Shown here piece by piece: positions 36,462 to 48,781 of a stretch of 64,000 bases of DNA (its first letter is position 1; each line of letters begins with the position of its first letter). Under the pieces are notes generated by a model, which made no database searches, was not told the DNA's origin, and saw nothing but the letters and a program-made list of their open reading frames with translations. The position numbers and the translations under genes are program-made. Location of the stretch: NCBI GenBank assembly GCA_026119935.1, contig JALRMH010000018.1, positions 434,001 to 498,000 on the forward strand, written 5' to 3'. Source of the DNA: Endothia cerciana (lineage: Eukaryota > Ascomycota > Sordariomycetes > Diaporthales > Cryphonectriaceae).

Positions 36462-37692
36462 GCTGTCGAGTGGTAATCCTTGGAGAGGGTGGGGTTTGCC
36501 AAGCGACTGGGGCAGCTAGACCCGGTAACAGAGTCACGAGGTGTGGTTTGGGGTGCGCGTTGACAGGCTGTATAAAGGCTAAGGTGTCTATCTTGGCGCT
36601 GGAATTCAAAGGAGATTGCACAGGGGTGAGTTGACGAAGGCCAGCTGATACAGAAAGTCTCGGGCTTGAGATGAAACGGCGCCCCAGGAGCTCTTGCAGG
36701 TCACTGTCCAGATTCGAGAAAAAAACACCACTTGTGCACGCACTCAACTCCTGTATGCTATGGTAGGCTGACTCCGTTGTTTGTCTCCCCTATGGCCTTC
36801 TTGGCTTGGATGACACGTCACCAATACAGATGAGCATGACCACGTTTGTGCTTTGATGTCCCAAGGCCCTGGGAAATTTCCCGAGATTACCTACGTATTG
36901 TATTCTCTACCCAGTCGTTGTCTCCACACTCCCTTCAAGTGTGAAAGGGGTCTTTTACGGAGTTATTTTACATGTCGAGTGGATTTTAAGCCGTCTTCAA
37001 TTTTCCGTAGCTAAGAACCCATGTCCGTAGCGCGAATCCTTCGACGCAAAGATTTGCCGACGCGCAGTCATCACCGTCCGCGGGATATCTATGACCGGGT
37101 GGTACTTCCAGGGTCTCAAAGGAATTAGTCCGCTGAACTTTACCGAGTGGCTTCCAGTGTCACGGCTTCAAGGGCCTGGGAGAATAACCGAGCCATGAGT
37201 GGGGTTCAAACACAAAAGAAGGAAGTACAATTCTGAGTTCACGGTTGCTCTGACCATCCCGTTGTGTTGTCTTGAAGGTAACAGGCCCTGTTTGGTCTTT
37301 GATTTGCTATAGCGAGTGATCTAGTTTGGAACGTATCCTCATCTAATGACGTTGAATTGAACATTCCAGGGTTACTCAACCTTATCCGATGGGTATTCGG
37401 CAAGACGACCAAGGTAGCGATGGCTTTCGACCTTATTGCTAATATTCGAGATTCAGATTGTGCAAATGAGTGTTGTGTGAAAGTGATGGTAGGGGCGAAG
37501 ATTCATGTGTTAAGGTATCTACCAAAATGGCTGGCCTTTCGTAGTAACCGTTAGATTGCCTTGGCCATCTTGCGGTTATTAAGCAAGCAATTCACATTCT
37601 AATGATCTCTTTTTCTAGAATTAAATGTTTGTGTGTGAGACAATATATGCAATAGGCTTGTATTTGAAGCAGCATAACGAATGTCTCGCCCA
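36462..37692. promoter_or_regulatory. Upstream region of the non-reducing PKS
   Basis: About 1.23 kb between the PKS start and the stop of the monooxygenase, both on the minus strand, so it holds the PKS promoter. No gene is supported. It contains TATGACCGG at 37090-37098, a 9-mer that recurs at 39732-39740 in the monooxygenase/SDR promoter. CGG-type sites of this kind fit Zn2Cys6 binding, but the assignment is inference. Confidence 0.4.
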
Positions 37693-39187
37693 TCACTGCG
37701 CGACCTTCAACCTAATTTCAGCCTCACACCTTGCTCCAGACACCATCTTCTTGACGTCGAAGTCCCACAAATTTTTTGACCTCCGTTCGAACTCAGACTT
37801 ACACTTTATGGGATCTTTCCCGGTATCTGGGTATCTCCACTCGTAAATGTCGCCCATATCTCTGGAGCTTTGTACCAGCCATTGCGAACGCTCAAGACGC
37901 ACTGCGCTGTAAGCCTGCAACGCAGCCGAGATGGCCTTGGTTTTATTCTGCCCAAAGCTTGGGCCTGAAACCGCCGTCTCCAGCGCCGTGGCAAGGACCA
38001 GCGCGTCCTCGACGCCCATGCAAGCCCCGGCGCCATGGAAGGGAGTAGTAGCATGGCCAGCATCACCAGCCAAGCACACACGGCCCTTCGCATAAGTTTC
38101 CGCTGGATGTTCTGCAGTGTCGAAGATACCCCATCTACTTATGGTCTCTGGGAACAGGCTCACCAACTCTCGCACGGCAGGGCTCCAATCGCGGACAGCG
38201 ATCTCGACTTCCTCCCGCGTGACAGGCGCAACCATCTTCTCTCTATCCGGCCACTCATTGGGATCATGTAGGAAGACAAAGACGTTCAGCATGGTCCAGT
38301 TTGCTACCTGTGCGAAGGGTCAGTCACGCTTCTGAAACATGACAGGGATACTCCGTGGGATACATACAGGAAATGAGACCGTATGAGCGTTTGGCCCAAG
38401 GTGCGTGCATTGGTTATTCGCTTTATCTTCACCCAGCGCTTTGATACCGTCGGCAATAGGCAGAAGGGCGCGATACACGACCTTATGACTGTAGTGTGTT
38501 TGTGAAGCAGGATCATCCTCGCCCAAAAGCAATTGTCGAGTACGCGAGTGGATACCGTCACAGCCGATGACTATGTAATGTCCATTGTCAGATCCATTAA
38601 CACCACACCAGGGGACATACTGAGTCAAGAATAGACATACCAGCATCCGCCTCAGCCGTAGTGCCATCCCTGAATCGAAGGAGGACCTTGTCATTGGCAT
38701 CATCATCAACGTAACTTTCAAGCTGCTTCGAAAATTGTATAATGCCGGTCGGCAGCTCCTCTGCCATCTGGTGCAACAAAGACGACCGGAGACAGCCCCA
38801 ATAGTCCAGTTCACGAGCCGACAGGGCAAAGAGCAGACTCTTGTCCTCGCTTGCTGCTTGCTCCTTCGTTTTTGGGCTGAAACCATCCCAATAGCGGTTC
38901 ATGGGATTCTTGTTCGCTTCGCCAACGCGGCTCAACGCAGCTAGCACGCGAGGGTTCAGGCGGGTCATACAATCTCTTGCGACCCCAGTGAATGCGAATG
39001 CGGCTCCGATCTCGTGCAAAGCCGGAGCCCGCTCATAAATTGTGACCTTGAAGCCGCGGTGGAGAAGTCCAAGTGCCACTATGATCCCAATAATTCCTCC
39101 ACCCACCACCGCTATGTCCAGGGAAGGCTCATGGTCGTTGATCCCACTCTCGGAACCTTTGGCGGACGCCGTCATGTCGGTGGCCAT
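37693..39187 (-). CDS. FAD-dependent monooxygenase (salicylate hydroxylase-like; phenol hydroxylase/dearomatase type)
   Basis: Three exons (39187-38641, 38570-38368, 38307-37693), 454 residues. The start at 39187 (MATDMTASAKG) is preferred to an upstream in-frame ATG at 39229. Motifs seen: the Rossmann GxGxxG in VVGGGIIGIIVALGL, the second FAD motif VIGCDGIHSRTRQLLLGE after the first splice, and the third, GRVCLAGDAGHATTPFHGAG. Splicing is GTATGT-type at both introns. The sequence block GEANKNPMNRYWDGF, DYWGCLRSSLLHQMAEELP and YEWRYPDTGKDP match the class that hydroxylates and dearomatises NR-PKS aromatic aldehydes (SorC-, AfoD-, AzaH-, TropB-like). It would act directly after release from the PKS next door. 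Regiochemistry cannot be read here. Confidence 0.9.
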
Positions 39188-39943
39188 TTTTGATTTGACA
39201 TACAAGGAACCGATTCGGTTTGGCCACAAGAAAATAAGAAGAAAATAATCAAATGAATAAACAAAGGGAACAACAGTGTGATAGTACGGGAAACAGCTTT
39301 ACCTCTCTACTATAGCAGGATATTCTGATAGAAGCAAAGCTGCTGCGAGGATACGTTGCTTGATGATGGCCCCTAGCAGGAAGAAGCTTGTCATACGCTT
39401 AAGACAGCCAAGGAGACTCGAAGCTAGAACATCTATCAAATGCAGGTACTGTGGATACGACTATTGACTACGACGGATCTTCTATTAGGATCGAGAACCA
39501 AAGAAGTTAGTCCGTGCGTTCGAGCATACTAAAGCCCGGACGTCCACATTTCTCTTGCCTGGTGTTTGGACAGTTGTCTCTTGTCCGTTTTTCTTCTTCT
39601 TTCTTTTCTTTCTCCCTGACTTCATCCTCTTTTTTCCTTTCTTTTCATTTGCTTCTGTTCATCTTGCTCCTTTCTATTATCTCGGCTGATCAAGTTCTGT
39701 CTTGTTGATTCGGGCAGTGTTTGTGGTCTATATGACCGGAGTTTCTCTTCTCCTTAGAGACCTCATTGGGTTAGTCATCGTCCATCTACGCTCCACAATC
39801 GAGTCCGTTGTTTACGACCGGAGCTAATTATGTTGCAGCTAGGAAAAAGAAGGTCAATCCATAGATGCAGTCCAGACAGGCTGTCGTCTTCTAATCTCGC
39901 ATCTCGAAGGGGACACTGTCGGTGATTCTTGAGGAGCGATGCA
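39188..39943. promoter_or_regulatory. Divergent promoter between FAD monooxygenase and SDR
   Basis: About 756 bp between two divergently transcribed genes, so probably shared control. The octamer GACCGGAG occurs twice on the plus strand at 39735-39742 and 39816-39823, 81 bp apart and about 120-210 bp upstream of the SDR start. A strongly pyrimidine-rich tract covers roughly 39575-39670. The repeat fits a CGG-type site for the cluster's Zn2Cys6 proteins; this is inference. Confidence 0.45.
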
Positions 39944-40881
39944 ATGATGTCCATGAAATCGGTCTTGATTACGGGCTGCAGCGAAGGGGGACTGGGCTTT
40001 TCATTGGCGCAGGCTTTCCGACAGGAGGGGTTTCACGTCTTTGCCACGGCCAGAAACACAGCCAAAACCGGAACCTTAGGCAACGAGTCCGATGTCGACC
40101 TTCTTGAGCTTGACGTGACATCGGCCGACTCAACCGCTGCGTGCGTGGAGCGAGTGGCCAAGAAGACGGGTGGCACACTGGATGTACTGGTGAACAACTC
40201 CGGCGGCGCCATGTTTGGTCCTCTTGTGCATGCCTCTATTGCCGAGGCCAAGGCCCTCTACGATGTCAATGTGTGGGGTGCTCTGGCTGTGGCACAAGCT
40301 TTTGCACCACTGCTCATCCAGGCCAGGGGCGTCATGCTGAACATTTCTTCGATCGCCGGGGCTGTTCCTCTTGCGTGGCAAGGTACGAATGTGTTCCATC
40401 TACACTCTGTCGAAAAGTTTCAGGTGCAAAATAACTAATAGTTGTGACGCTGAACTCAGGATGCTACAACAGCTCCAAGGCGGCGTTGTCCTTTCTGTCG
40501 GAAACCTTGAAGGTGGAGCTTGAGCCTCTTCATGTCCGAGTAGTGACCGCCATGGTCGGCGCGATAGGCACGGGACTCTATGCCAATGGTAATGGGTTGG
40601 GGATAAATCTTCCAGCGGAATCGTGGTATAAGCCAATTGAGGGAACCATTGCCAAGCAGGCTCGAGGCGAGATGCAAAAGCCTCACAACGAGCCGGTAGA
40701 TGTGGTGGCAAAGAAGCTCGTTCAAGCCACTCTATCAGGTCAGAAGGGCAAGATCTGGCACGGCGGTGAGGCTGGCTTTGCGAGCGTTGCCTCGTGGCTG
40801 CTGCCGGATTGGTTTCGGGAACACGTTTTGCACCTGGAGAGGGGCATCCCACAGCTCAGGCAGATATATAAGTCTAAATAG
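39944..40881 (+). CDS. Short-chain dehydrogenase/reductase (AYR1-like classical SDR)
   Basis: Two exons, 39944-40382 and 40460-40881 (intron GTACGA...CTCAG), giving 286 residues. Three ATGs lie close together (39944, 39947, 39953); I take the first. Motifs: cofactor-binding TGCSEGGLG (TGxxxGxG), DVTSAD, NNSGG in place of NNAG, catalytic Ser in NISSIAG and the YNSSK (YxxxK) pair that the splice restores. The C-terminus is the extended tail seen in fungal SDRs near AYR1, which reduce acyl-dihydroxyacetone phosphate, but cluster SDRs with this look also reduce keto groups of polyketides. It is transcribed away from the monooxygenase. A role in tailoring the PKS product is likely; the substrate is unknown. 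Confidence 0.87.
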
Positions 40882-41505
40882 ACCGCTCCGATGGACTGGG
40901 CCATTAGGAATAATTATGACTCATTAGAGCACTATCTGCAGAAACACAGGTAGGCAGTAACTCAAACCAGACGAATCTCCTGTCGGTGGAAGGACGAGCT
41001 TCTAACAGAAGGTTCCCTTGCGGCAAAAATCATCATCGCCGCTCTCTAAGCAAATGTTGTAAGTTGCTCGTGAGCAGGTGCTACTTTGGGATATGTACGG
41101 CGTCCGCCACCGCCGCCCCCCCCCCCGGCCCTCCTTTTCGCCCTCAAAAAAGTAAGTAAACGCGATATTTCGGTCTATCACCCAGGCCTTGCGATGGGGC
41201 CCCGGTAACGGATTTCTTGGCTTCTAGGGTCTTAGGCGGACTTTCATATGCCCGACTGCATCGCATTACGGGACTTACATGGCAGGGACGTCAGCCAGGT
41301 TTCATCATCTCTTCAGTCCATGCTGAATACAGTGAGATCAAGTCGCAATGATACTGACGACTAAAGTAAGACAGCTCCCGTCTATCCTTGTGTAGCTAGA
41401 CTCAGCACTGATAGAGACATAGCACTTGATGTAAACGCAGACACTTGCGTTTCGCTACAAACGACTGCAACACCTGTCGAGACTTATAGTAGAGTTCGAA
41501 GCATA
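40882..41505. other. Intergenic, promoter of the first MDR
   Basis: About 624 bp with no supported gene. A run of C (about 14) is near 41116-41129. Otherwise nothing seen. Confidence 0.4.
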
Positions 41506-42852
41506 ATGAAGGCACTTGTTCTTTACGGGCCTGGGGATCTCAGGTTGGAAGAGGTTGCCAAGCCCGAGGCGTCACCTGGCTCTGTAGTTGTCCACGTGAT
41601 CGCAGCGCCCGTGTGGGACTACGTGGTTCGCATAGTTTCACTGATTCTACAAGTATATCTGAACATCAGTCTAATTAAGCACTGCAGGATGGAGTCGTGA
41701 GCGGGGCTTTGAAGTTCCCTCAAGCCTGGCCATTGATATTCGGAACATGCTGTGTTGGTCGTATCGAGGAAGTGGGCCCAGATGTCACGTCGTTGGCGCC
41801 GGGCCAGCTTGTCTTTTGCGATCACATTGTTTATTCCAGGGATGCCCCAGAGCACCGGATTGTGCTTGGTGAGTTGTTTCACACTCCAAGCCACCATTGG
41901 TGGTGGTAGAGGAAGTACAAAACCTCCCTTGGTATATGAGAGACTGATCATAATCTCCAGGGTACCATGGCGGACACTCAGGATATGAGCGGAAGCTTTC
42001 TTCAGGTCATTGGAAAGATGGCTGCTGGGCTGAGTATGCCCGCTTCCCAAGCGAGAATGTCCACGCCGTGGACGAGAAGCTCATTGCCCAGCAAAATGTC
42101 ACCCCAGTGAAGTTGTGCGAAATCTCATGCGTTATGTCTGCCATCGGAGCGGCCAATGCCATCCAAGTATGTGCCGGCGAGATAGTGCTCGTCATGCCGG
42201 CTACTGGTTTCTTCAGCTCGGGTGCCATTACCGCTGCGCTGGGACTGGGTGCCAATGTGGTGGCAGTAAGCCGGAATCAAGATACGCTTGATGCATTGGT
42301 CCAGCATCACGAAGAAGACGGCAAACGAATTGCCACAGTGGTATTAACTGGAGACCTGGATACGGACTCGGCTGCTCTCCAGGCTGCGACACCTGGTGGT
42401 AAGGGCGCCGACGCCTTCATCGATTTTTCTTCGCCAGAGACGGCCGGGGGAACACATCTCCAAGCTGGGCTCTTAGCCCTGAAACGTAACGGCCGGTATG
42501 TCGATGTGTTTCAGCTCTACCTAAACAAACTTGCTGATATATACACATCAGATGCGTTCTCGCTGGAGCAGTACCCCACAATCCTCCACTGCCGTATCTC
42601 ACGATTAGGATCAACTGTCTGACTGTGAAGGGTTCCTTTGCTCAAAAGCGGGAAGATGTGAAACAGACTATCCGCCTCATCGAGTCCGGTAATTTGAAGT
42701 TGCGCAAAGCGATTGCTGGGGAATTTGCGTTGCACGAGTATGAGCAGGCGGTGAAGTTGGCCGGAGGCACACGGGGCTGGGAAGAAATGGTAATAATGAA
42801 GCCCGAGATGCGTCAATCGGCGCCCGGCGCATCGGAAGTCCGCTCATCTTGA
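41506..42852 (+). CDS. Medium-chain dehydrogenase/reductase (zinc-type alcohol dehydrogenase-like)
   Basis: Four exons: 41506-41625, 41688-41868, 41961-42495, 42552-42852, giving 378 residues with all junctions in frame. The first exon has the MDR opening MKALVLYGPGDLRLEEV, and splicing restores VWDYVDGVVSGALKFPQ, PLIFGTCCVGRIEEVGPDV and the end of exon 2 into GYHGGHSGYERKL. The Rossmann part has MPATGFFSSGAITAALGLGANVVAVSR, close to a GxGxxG region. The last intron is needed to avoid a premature stop. The structural zinc Cys and the usual GHE are not obvious, so it may be a zinc-free quinone oxidoreductase. In a PKS cluster, such proteins commonly reduce C=C or C=O bonds of the product. Substrate unknown. 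Confidence 0.83.
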
Positions 42853-43323
42853 ATGAAGAGATGAACCTTTGTCAAGGCACTAGCGAAATGCTCGCCGCAA
42901 CCGATAATTCACGGTCCAGGTTACTTGCGAGTGGGCAGACAGTTCTGTGACCTAGTCCTTGAAGCGCCAAACGAAAAGGAAGCATCTCAGTTAAGAGCCC
43001 TGGAGAGCCAAATACCGATACACCCATCGTCAACACATTCCATTGAGTGGTCAATTCAGGGCTACGCGACTTGCATAGGTTAGGTAGATGTCAACTGGTG
43101 TGTAGCTAGACATAACCTAAATGCTTCTTCACCACATGGAAAGACCACAATTGCCGCTTAGGTGATTCAAAATATCATACATGGTACTTCAGCATGTACC
43201 TTTTTGCGTCGCGGTCATCAAGAAATTCGTCCCAATGTACAGCTGACACGAAAGCCCCAGACAGCCCCCGATCGTCCATGAGGGGCACTCAATCCGTCCG
43301 ATCCACCTCTCTCCGCCGTATTT
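42853..43323. other. Intergenic between convergent genes
   Basis: About 471 bp between the stops of the MDR and the rhodopsin-like gene. No gene or repeat supported; probably shared 3' ends. Confidence 0.4.
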
Positions 43324-45101
43324 TCACCTCGCATTCTTTGTCTCTCGCCAGTCAACTGTTGTCTTCACGCGAATCGCATCAAGAGGAATGTCATCCCTTT
43401 CGGGTTCTGTCGTATCCTGACTCCGGGCGACCGTCGTCCTGCTCTGTTGTGTAGCATAATTGCTCGGCCACAACCCGCCATTGCGCCCTCGTTGACCCCT
43501 CAGAGGTTGCTCATCCTCTAGGCCCTCTTCGATCTTTACAAACTGCTGGAAAGGTGTCTTGCTGTTGTTGGTACTACCCGAGTGGTACATTGGCGTGCCT
43601 CCGATGGTCTCGATGCCTAGAACAGCTTGCTTCCGTTGACTAGAAGCATAGCTAGACTTCTGAGAGAGGTACGACTTGAACGATTTGAAGACGGGCAGAT
43701 TGCCCAGAGAGATGACCAATGGTCTAAGGGTAGGAAGACATGCACAGATGAGTCCCACGCAGGGCTCTGTGTATGTCCACAGGAGTGGGTTGTACATAGC
43801 CTCTGTAGATCCGTCAGTTAGTTAACTTGTTCCAGGATCGAGCCCCCAACTGATCGACACATCTCGGATGGCGGTACACTTACGGGTAAAGTTGGACATC
43901 CCGTGCCAAAGAAGCTCTAGGTTGGCCCATAGACGGACGCCACTGATGCCAATGACTCCGCCGCCGAGGAGGAAAATGCCAGCCAAGGCAACACGCTGGG
44001 CTTTTGGGATCTGGAGGCGATTGACTTCCCGCACTGGAAGGAAAAGGATGGGGAAGTCGGTGATGGTATTGGGGATGCTAAATCCCATGAAGTACGCCGA
44101 ATCATTGATACAGTAGCCGGTCTCGAGGTAAGGGTCCCAGGCCTTGTAGATGGGGTTGCATCGGAAAAGGGTGACGAGGACGAACGATAGCCACCACGCC
44201 GAGGTAACGCAGGTCATTACGATACACCCTACCCTCACAAAGCGTGTAGGGAACAAGCGCCAGTATAACGCCAATATACTGAGCTTGATTAATGCGACCG
44301 CAGTTGCATATACGGCCTCGGCAGCATAGAGGGCCTGTGTGTAATTAGCAGAAGCACGTGGACTTTATGAGACGGGAGCTTGTCATAATTCACAGCCTCC
44401 CAAGTATAGGACTTCAAGCTCACCTTCTCGTCTATGATCAGGAAGTTTCCGGTGGGGTCCATCGCTTCCGCGACCAATATCGGCCTGCCCACCAACCCTT
44501 GATTCACCATTATGACAGGTATAGAGAACACCCCCCACATGGTAACCTTTGTGGCGATGATATCAGTGTTCTTGTCCTTACATGCCAAGATGGGGGCCAC
44601 TGTGGCAGGGGGCGCTGCAGCTCTCCTGTGCCGTTGACTGCTTTACAGCGCAGATGAGTCCGGCTGGAATGAACCCATGAGGAGTGGACTCACGAATGCG
44701 GCGAGGCAAAGCCAGTCATCGAGTCCAAGACCACCTTGCCGCCTATACTTGACTACTATTCGAAGAGCGACAACGACGGTCATGAGGATCGTCACCGCCG
44801 TGAGGGTGTGAATCAATCTAGGTCCATCTGCGGAAAGGATGATTAGTGCCGGGACAACGGAACTCGCTATTGCCCTACACAGCACAGAACAGAACCAGGT
44901 GTAACATGGCCAGGCCACCAGGCTAGGAAAAAGAGAAAAACATCGAGCCCTCGAGCGCTGTGAGAACAGCAGCTAATACATCTATTGAGAAGAAGTGCTG
45001 GTCCGAGCTAAAGAGTGTTCTGGCAGACCGGGAAGACAAGGCCAACAAGACGTACCGTTGATAGCATAATCAGATGCTGGAATCTCTATGGTAGATGCCA
45101 T
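43324..45101 (-). CDS. Rhodopsin-like integral membrane protein (PTH11/SatP-type domain family)
   Basis: Five exons on the minus strand (45101-45056, 44827-44694, 44546-44424, 44334-43884, 43802-43324) give about 410 residues. The third exon's acceptor (AAAG before GTTACC) is the weakest junction. Seven membrane segments can be traced, with family blocks VALRIVVKYRRQGGLGLDDW, MVNQGLVGRPILVAEAMDP, AVALIKLSILALYWRLFPTR, WWLSFVLVTLFRCNPI and FSIPNTITDFPILFLP. These are the fungal rhodopsin_domain proteins; relatives include PTH11-like receptors. The tail is hydrophilic and Ser/Thr-rich. Such genes often sit inside secondary metabolite clusters, perhaps for sensing or transport; the role here is inference. 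It is convergent with the MDR. Confidence 0.78.
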
Positions 45102-48100
45102 CTCCCGGCTCCTCGTTGTTCAAGATTGTCACGTTCAATCAGATTCGAGGATGGATGTCGTTGGGGGCCCCGGGACTAACACGACGTAACAGGTGGACAT
45201 GTAGAGAGGCGCAAATGCGTGAAGGTGATGGCCACTGCCAAGAGCTTATATGACAAACAGGAGCGAAAATGTAGGATATGACCAGCTCACAGTCTAGTGC
45301 CTTGCAGCACGTGTAGATAGGCCTTCAGGATCAGTGGCACACAAGCAGCTGGGTTCGTGAATCAGCAATTGCCTTCTCTTTGGGGACTCGCTAAAGAGAC
45401 ATGGCCAAAGCCATGCTTACACCTGCGTTACCAGGTGCAGCCCGTCAAATCCGTATCAATTTAGCTCCCCTGTTTGACCTTCCCCCCATTACCGCCCCAG
45501 ATTTTTGAGGTACAGCGATGTGGTACATAAAGACAGTGGGGGCCAAAAAGTAAGACCGAGGGACCGCCGAGGGTGTGTACCATAGTACATTGTATTTCTC
45601 TATCGCAGTAGAGTCCGGCATTCGAGGTTATGTTGATGTGCATCTACCATCGTGGATAGACGCACTAAATATCTCTGCGAACTGAACTCCGCAGTGTCAA
45701 ATTTCAAAAAGTAACTCTCAAATTCGCCGGACAATATATTTCAACGCTTTCTTGCTGTTTCGTCCTTTGTAAATCGATTCTACCTCATAAGGCCATGTCA
45801 GGTACTCGGTCTACGTCGCAACCGAAAGGACGAAAACTCACTTCAATGCTGCATGTCATCATTCCATGGTAAGTGGGGGCGGGCTTATTTTACCTGTTTT
45901 CTGCATGCAGAGCTGCTCAGCCTTATCCAGTACTATTATTCAGCACACTTGATGGAGTGATCAAACGATCTTGTCATGCAGCTGTGATGAGATTCCGTGG
46001 ATCCAGACAGTGTAGTAGTCAGGCTCGCCGCGCGAGGAGAGCGAGGCCTAGACACAGGTGACGCTTCGGAGACCCCAGCTCTTGTAAAATAATCCTGATG
46101 GTATGTAATTATTCTCCATGTGCATGGAGTATCGTATAGTAGATGTGATGGTGTTGATCCTGTAACATCTTATGCCTGCTTTAGGGAGTCTACCGACCTG
46201 GGACGCCCGGAGCCAGGTATATGTGCTCGTGTACAGACCGATCTCGTATGATAGATACAAGGGGACTTGGAATGAAGGCAGACGGCGTTTGAGCCTTTTG
46301 GGGTGATGGTGGGTGGTGGGAAACGCAGCTCAGGTTTCGCATTCCTTTTTCGATATTAGAGCAAGGTTATGATTGGCAAATCGATAAGAGAGGCAGTCCA
46401 GACCTATGGCGGCTTGGCCATATCCCTGAGGCGGAATAATACGGGTCGAGCAGCAAGCCATGCGAACAGGAGAACTTCACAGTCTACAGGGACGTTTTGA
46501 GACTATCCCAGACAACTCTTTGGACCACGCTGGATATGAACGGATGATGCAACTTTTCTTCAACACACCCGGTGGTCCCGATCATACATAGGAGCAACAA
46601 TGGGGGGCCTGCGGGGCCTTTCAACGGTTCTCGGTCGCTCTGTACAGGTTTGGACTATTGTGCGGCGGCGGTGCACTCAGTGTGCCGCACCCGTCTAACT
46701 GAAGATGCATTGGCGGAATGTGGCTACAAGGGTCCCAGCAGGGGGTTCTTAGCCGAATGCTGGAGATGTGTGTAGGTGGATTAGAAGGCCGGAGGCTTGA
46801 GTTGATACCTATTTTAATCCTTGAATCACCCGGATGTGAATGGACTTCGGCGCTCGAAGGGCCATGGATGCGTGGGGCGCCTATGCCTCGTGAGAGGCAG
46901 TGTCCAGACCTCTTCTGGGGCTATACATACCACTAGTCGTGCTGGAAGGAGATATATAGGGCTTTCGAAGTGGATTAGATAACAACCTAAGGAACACTTT
47001 GAAGAGCTACTTCGAGCGTGCCTCGTCGAATGTGTTTACCGAGCTGTGCGAAGTCGATGAGAAACGATCTGTATGCCACATGAACCACCATGAATAGCTT
47101 CCAGCAACACCACTTGGGTGTAAGTGACTACTTTAATACTGGTTTATGTAAGCGGACTTTTGTAGTCCCACCCAGCCGCAGTGCATGCCCACACGCCCAC
47201 CCACGATCGTGACCTCGGGAACAATGAGCATGCGGGTCTTCCCGCAGCAGCCCACGACAAGATCCGCTTAAAGTTTGATATGTTCACACCATCATCGTCC
47301 CGGGCCTCCTGCAAGTGTGCCGTCCAGGGCGTCGCCCCCAATGGAGGAATTGTCCTGTCCCGCCGTCAATAGCACCCTGTATATTTATATATATTGGTCG
47401 ACACTGGACTGATCCTTCTGCGACATCAGGTGGTCTTTCTCCTGCCAAAAAACTCTCAGCGCCTACTGCTGCAAACACAACAACCATCCGACATGCGGGC
47501 GCGTCGTGTAACCCACCAAGAGGCGTCCCCGTCAGCAATACCCCGGCCCTAGTGTCGGTCAGGCCCACAGAGTCTTAGAGGCACAATCCTCACTAACCTG
47601 CTTGTAGTAGTGAGATAGGGCCCAATCCTTCCACAGGCACGCGAACGCAAGACCCAAAACGACCCTCTCGCACCCGTGTCCCGTAGGTGCGAGTATGCGA
47701 GCACCATCCGGGTCCAGATGGCGATAGGTGCAGCTAACTGCTGTACGAGTGTAGATCGCCGCCGCGTCTGGGTTCAGTTGGGACCGGAGTCTTCGCCATA
47801 CTCAGGGAAGGATTCCTCACACTTTCTGTACATAGCTCGGTGATCCGTATCGCCCAAACACACACTTCGGAGCTCAAACCCGCGGGGGCTCGGCACCGCT
47901 GCCACCATGACGGGGCGAGGTAGGCAGCTTCAGGCTGTTGAGATCTGCACGGGAATCCTTCAAGGACAAAAGGAACGCCGCGATTACTACGCATCGGGAA
48001 TCAACGTAGTACCGCGTTTGCCCTAGTCTGCTGTGCGACGCTTGTGTTGAGTCGAGGCGCGGCTTGAGAGGCGCTTGTATCCCATTCCCGGCACTCGATA

Positions 48101-48520
48101 CTACAGTAATCTCAATATTTTGAGAACAGCTTTCGCCCCCACTTGCCCTGTCATCGCTAGGCGATCTGAGTCTAACAAACCAACAAGGCCACAAAACACG
48201 AAGCCACCCTGTAAAGATTTTGCCGGCTGTCCCAGATTCTCAGCGGAGCCAGACTTTATGTACCAAAGTACGGATCGAAAGGTGGAATCAGCAGAAAGAG
48301 TAGTTGCATTTGCTAGCGAAGATAGCTTGTGGGGCTGTGAGGGGCCGCGGCTACTATGGTGCTCTGTGTCCACGTTATATGAAAGATCACGCCGGGGACT
48401 GCCAGGAACGCTGCATCTGTCTCTCCTGCTGCACATCGTCTTGGCATTATACACGGAGTTTACCACCCGAGCAGATTACCACGACATCCCGGACTGCCTG
48501 TAATACATTTAGCCGTGAGC
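45102..48520. other. Long gene-poor interval within the cluster
   Basis: About 3.4 kb between the divergently transcribed rhodopsin-like gene and the regulator. No gene, repeat or conserved motif is supported on either strand; small frames of 60-142 codons lack motifs and partners. Part of it should be promoter sequence for both genes. Confidence 0.35.
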
Positions 48521-48710
48521 ATGTCTACCAGACGACAGCAGCCCGGAATGGCCTGTGAAGAATGCCGGCGTCGCAAAGCACGCTGTAACCGCGTTCGGCC
48601 CCAGTGTGGGGCCTGTAGCATCACTGGCTCCAAGTGTGTGACCATCGAGAAGCGCCTTCAGAGGGGGCCGAAGAAGGGGCAGTTGAAAGCATTGAGGTCT
48701 CGTGTTGGTG

Positions 48711-48781
<71 letters not shown>

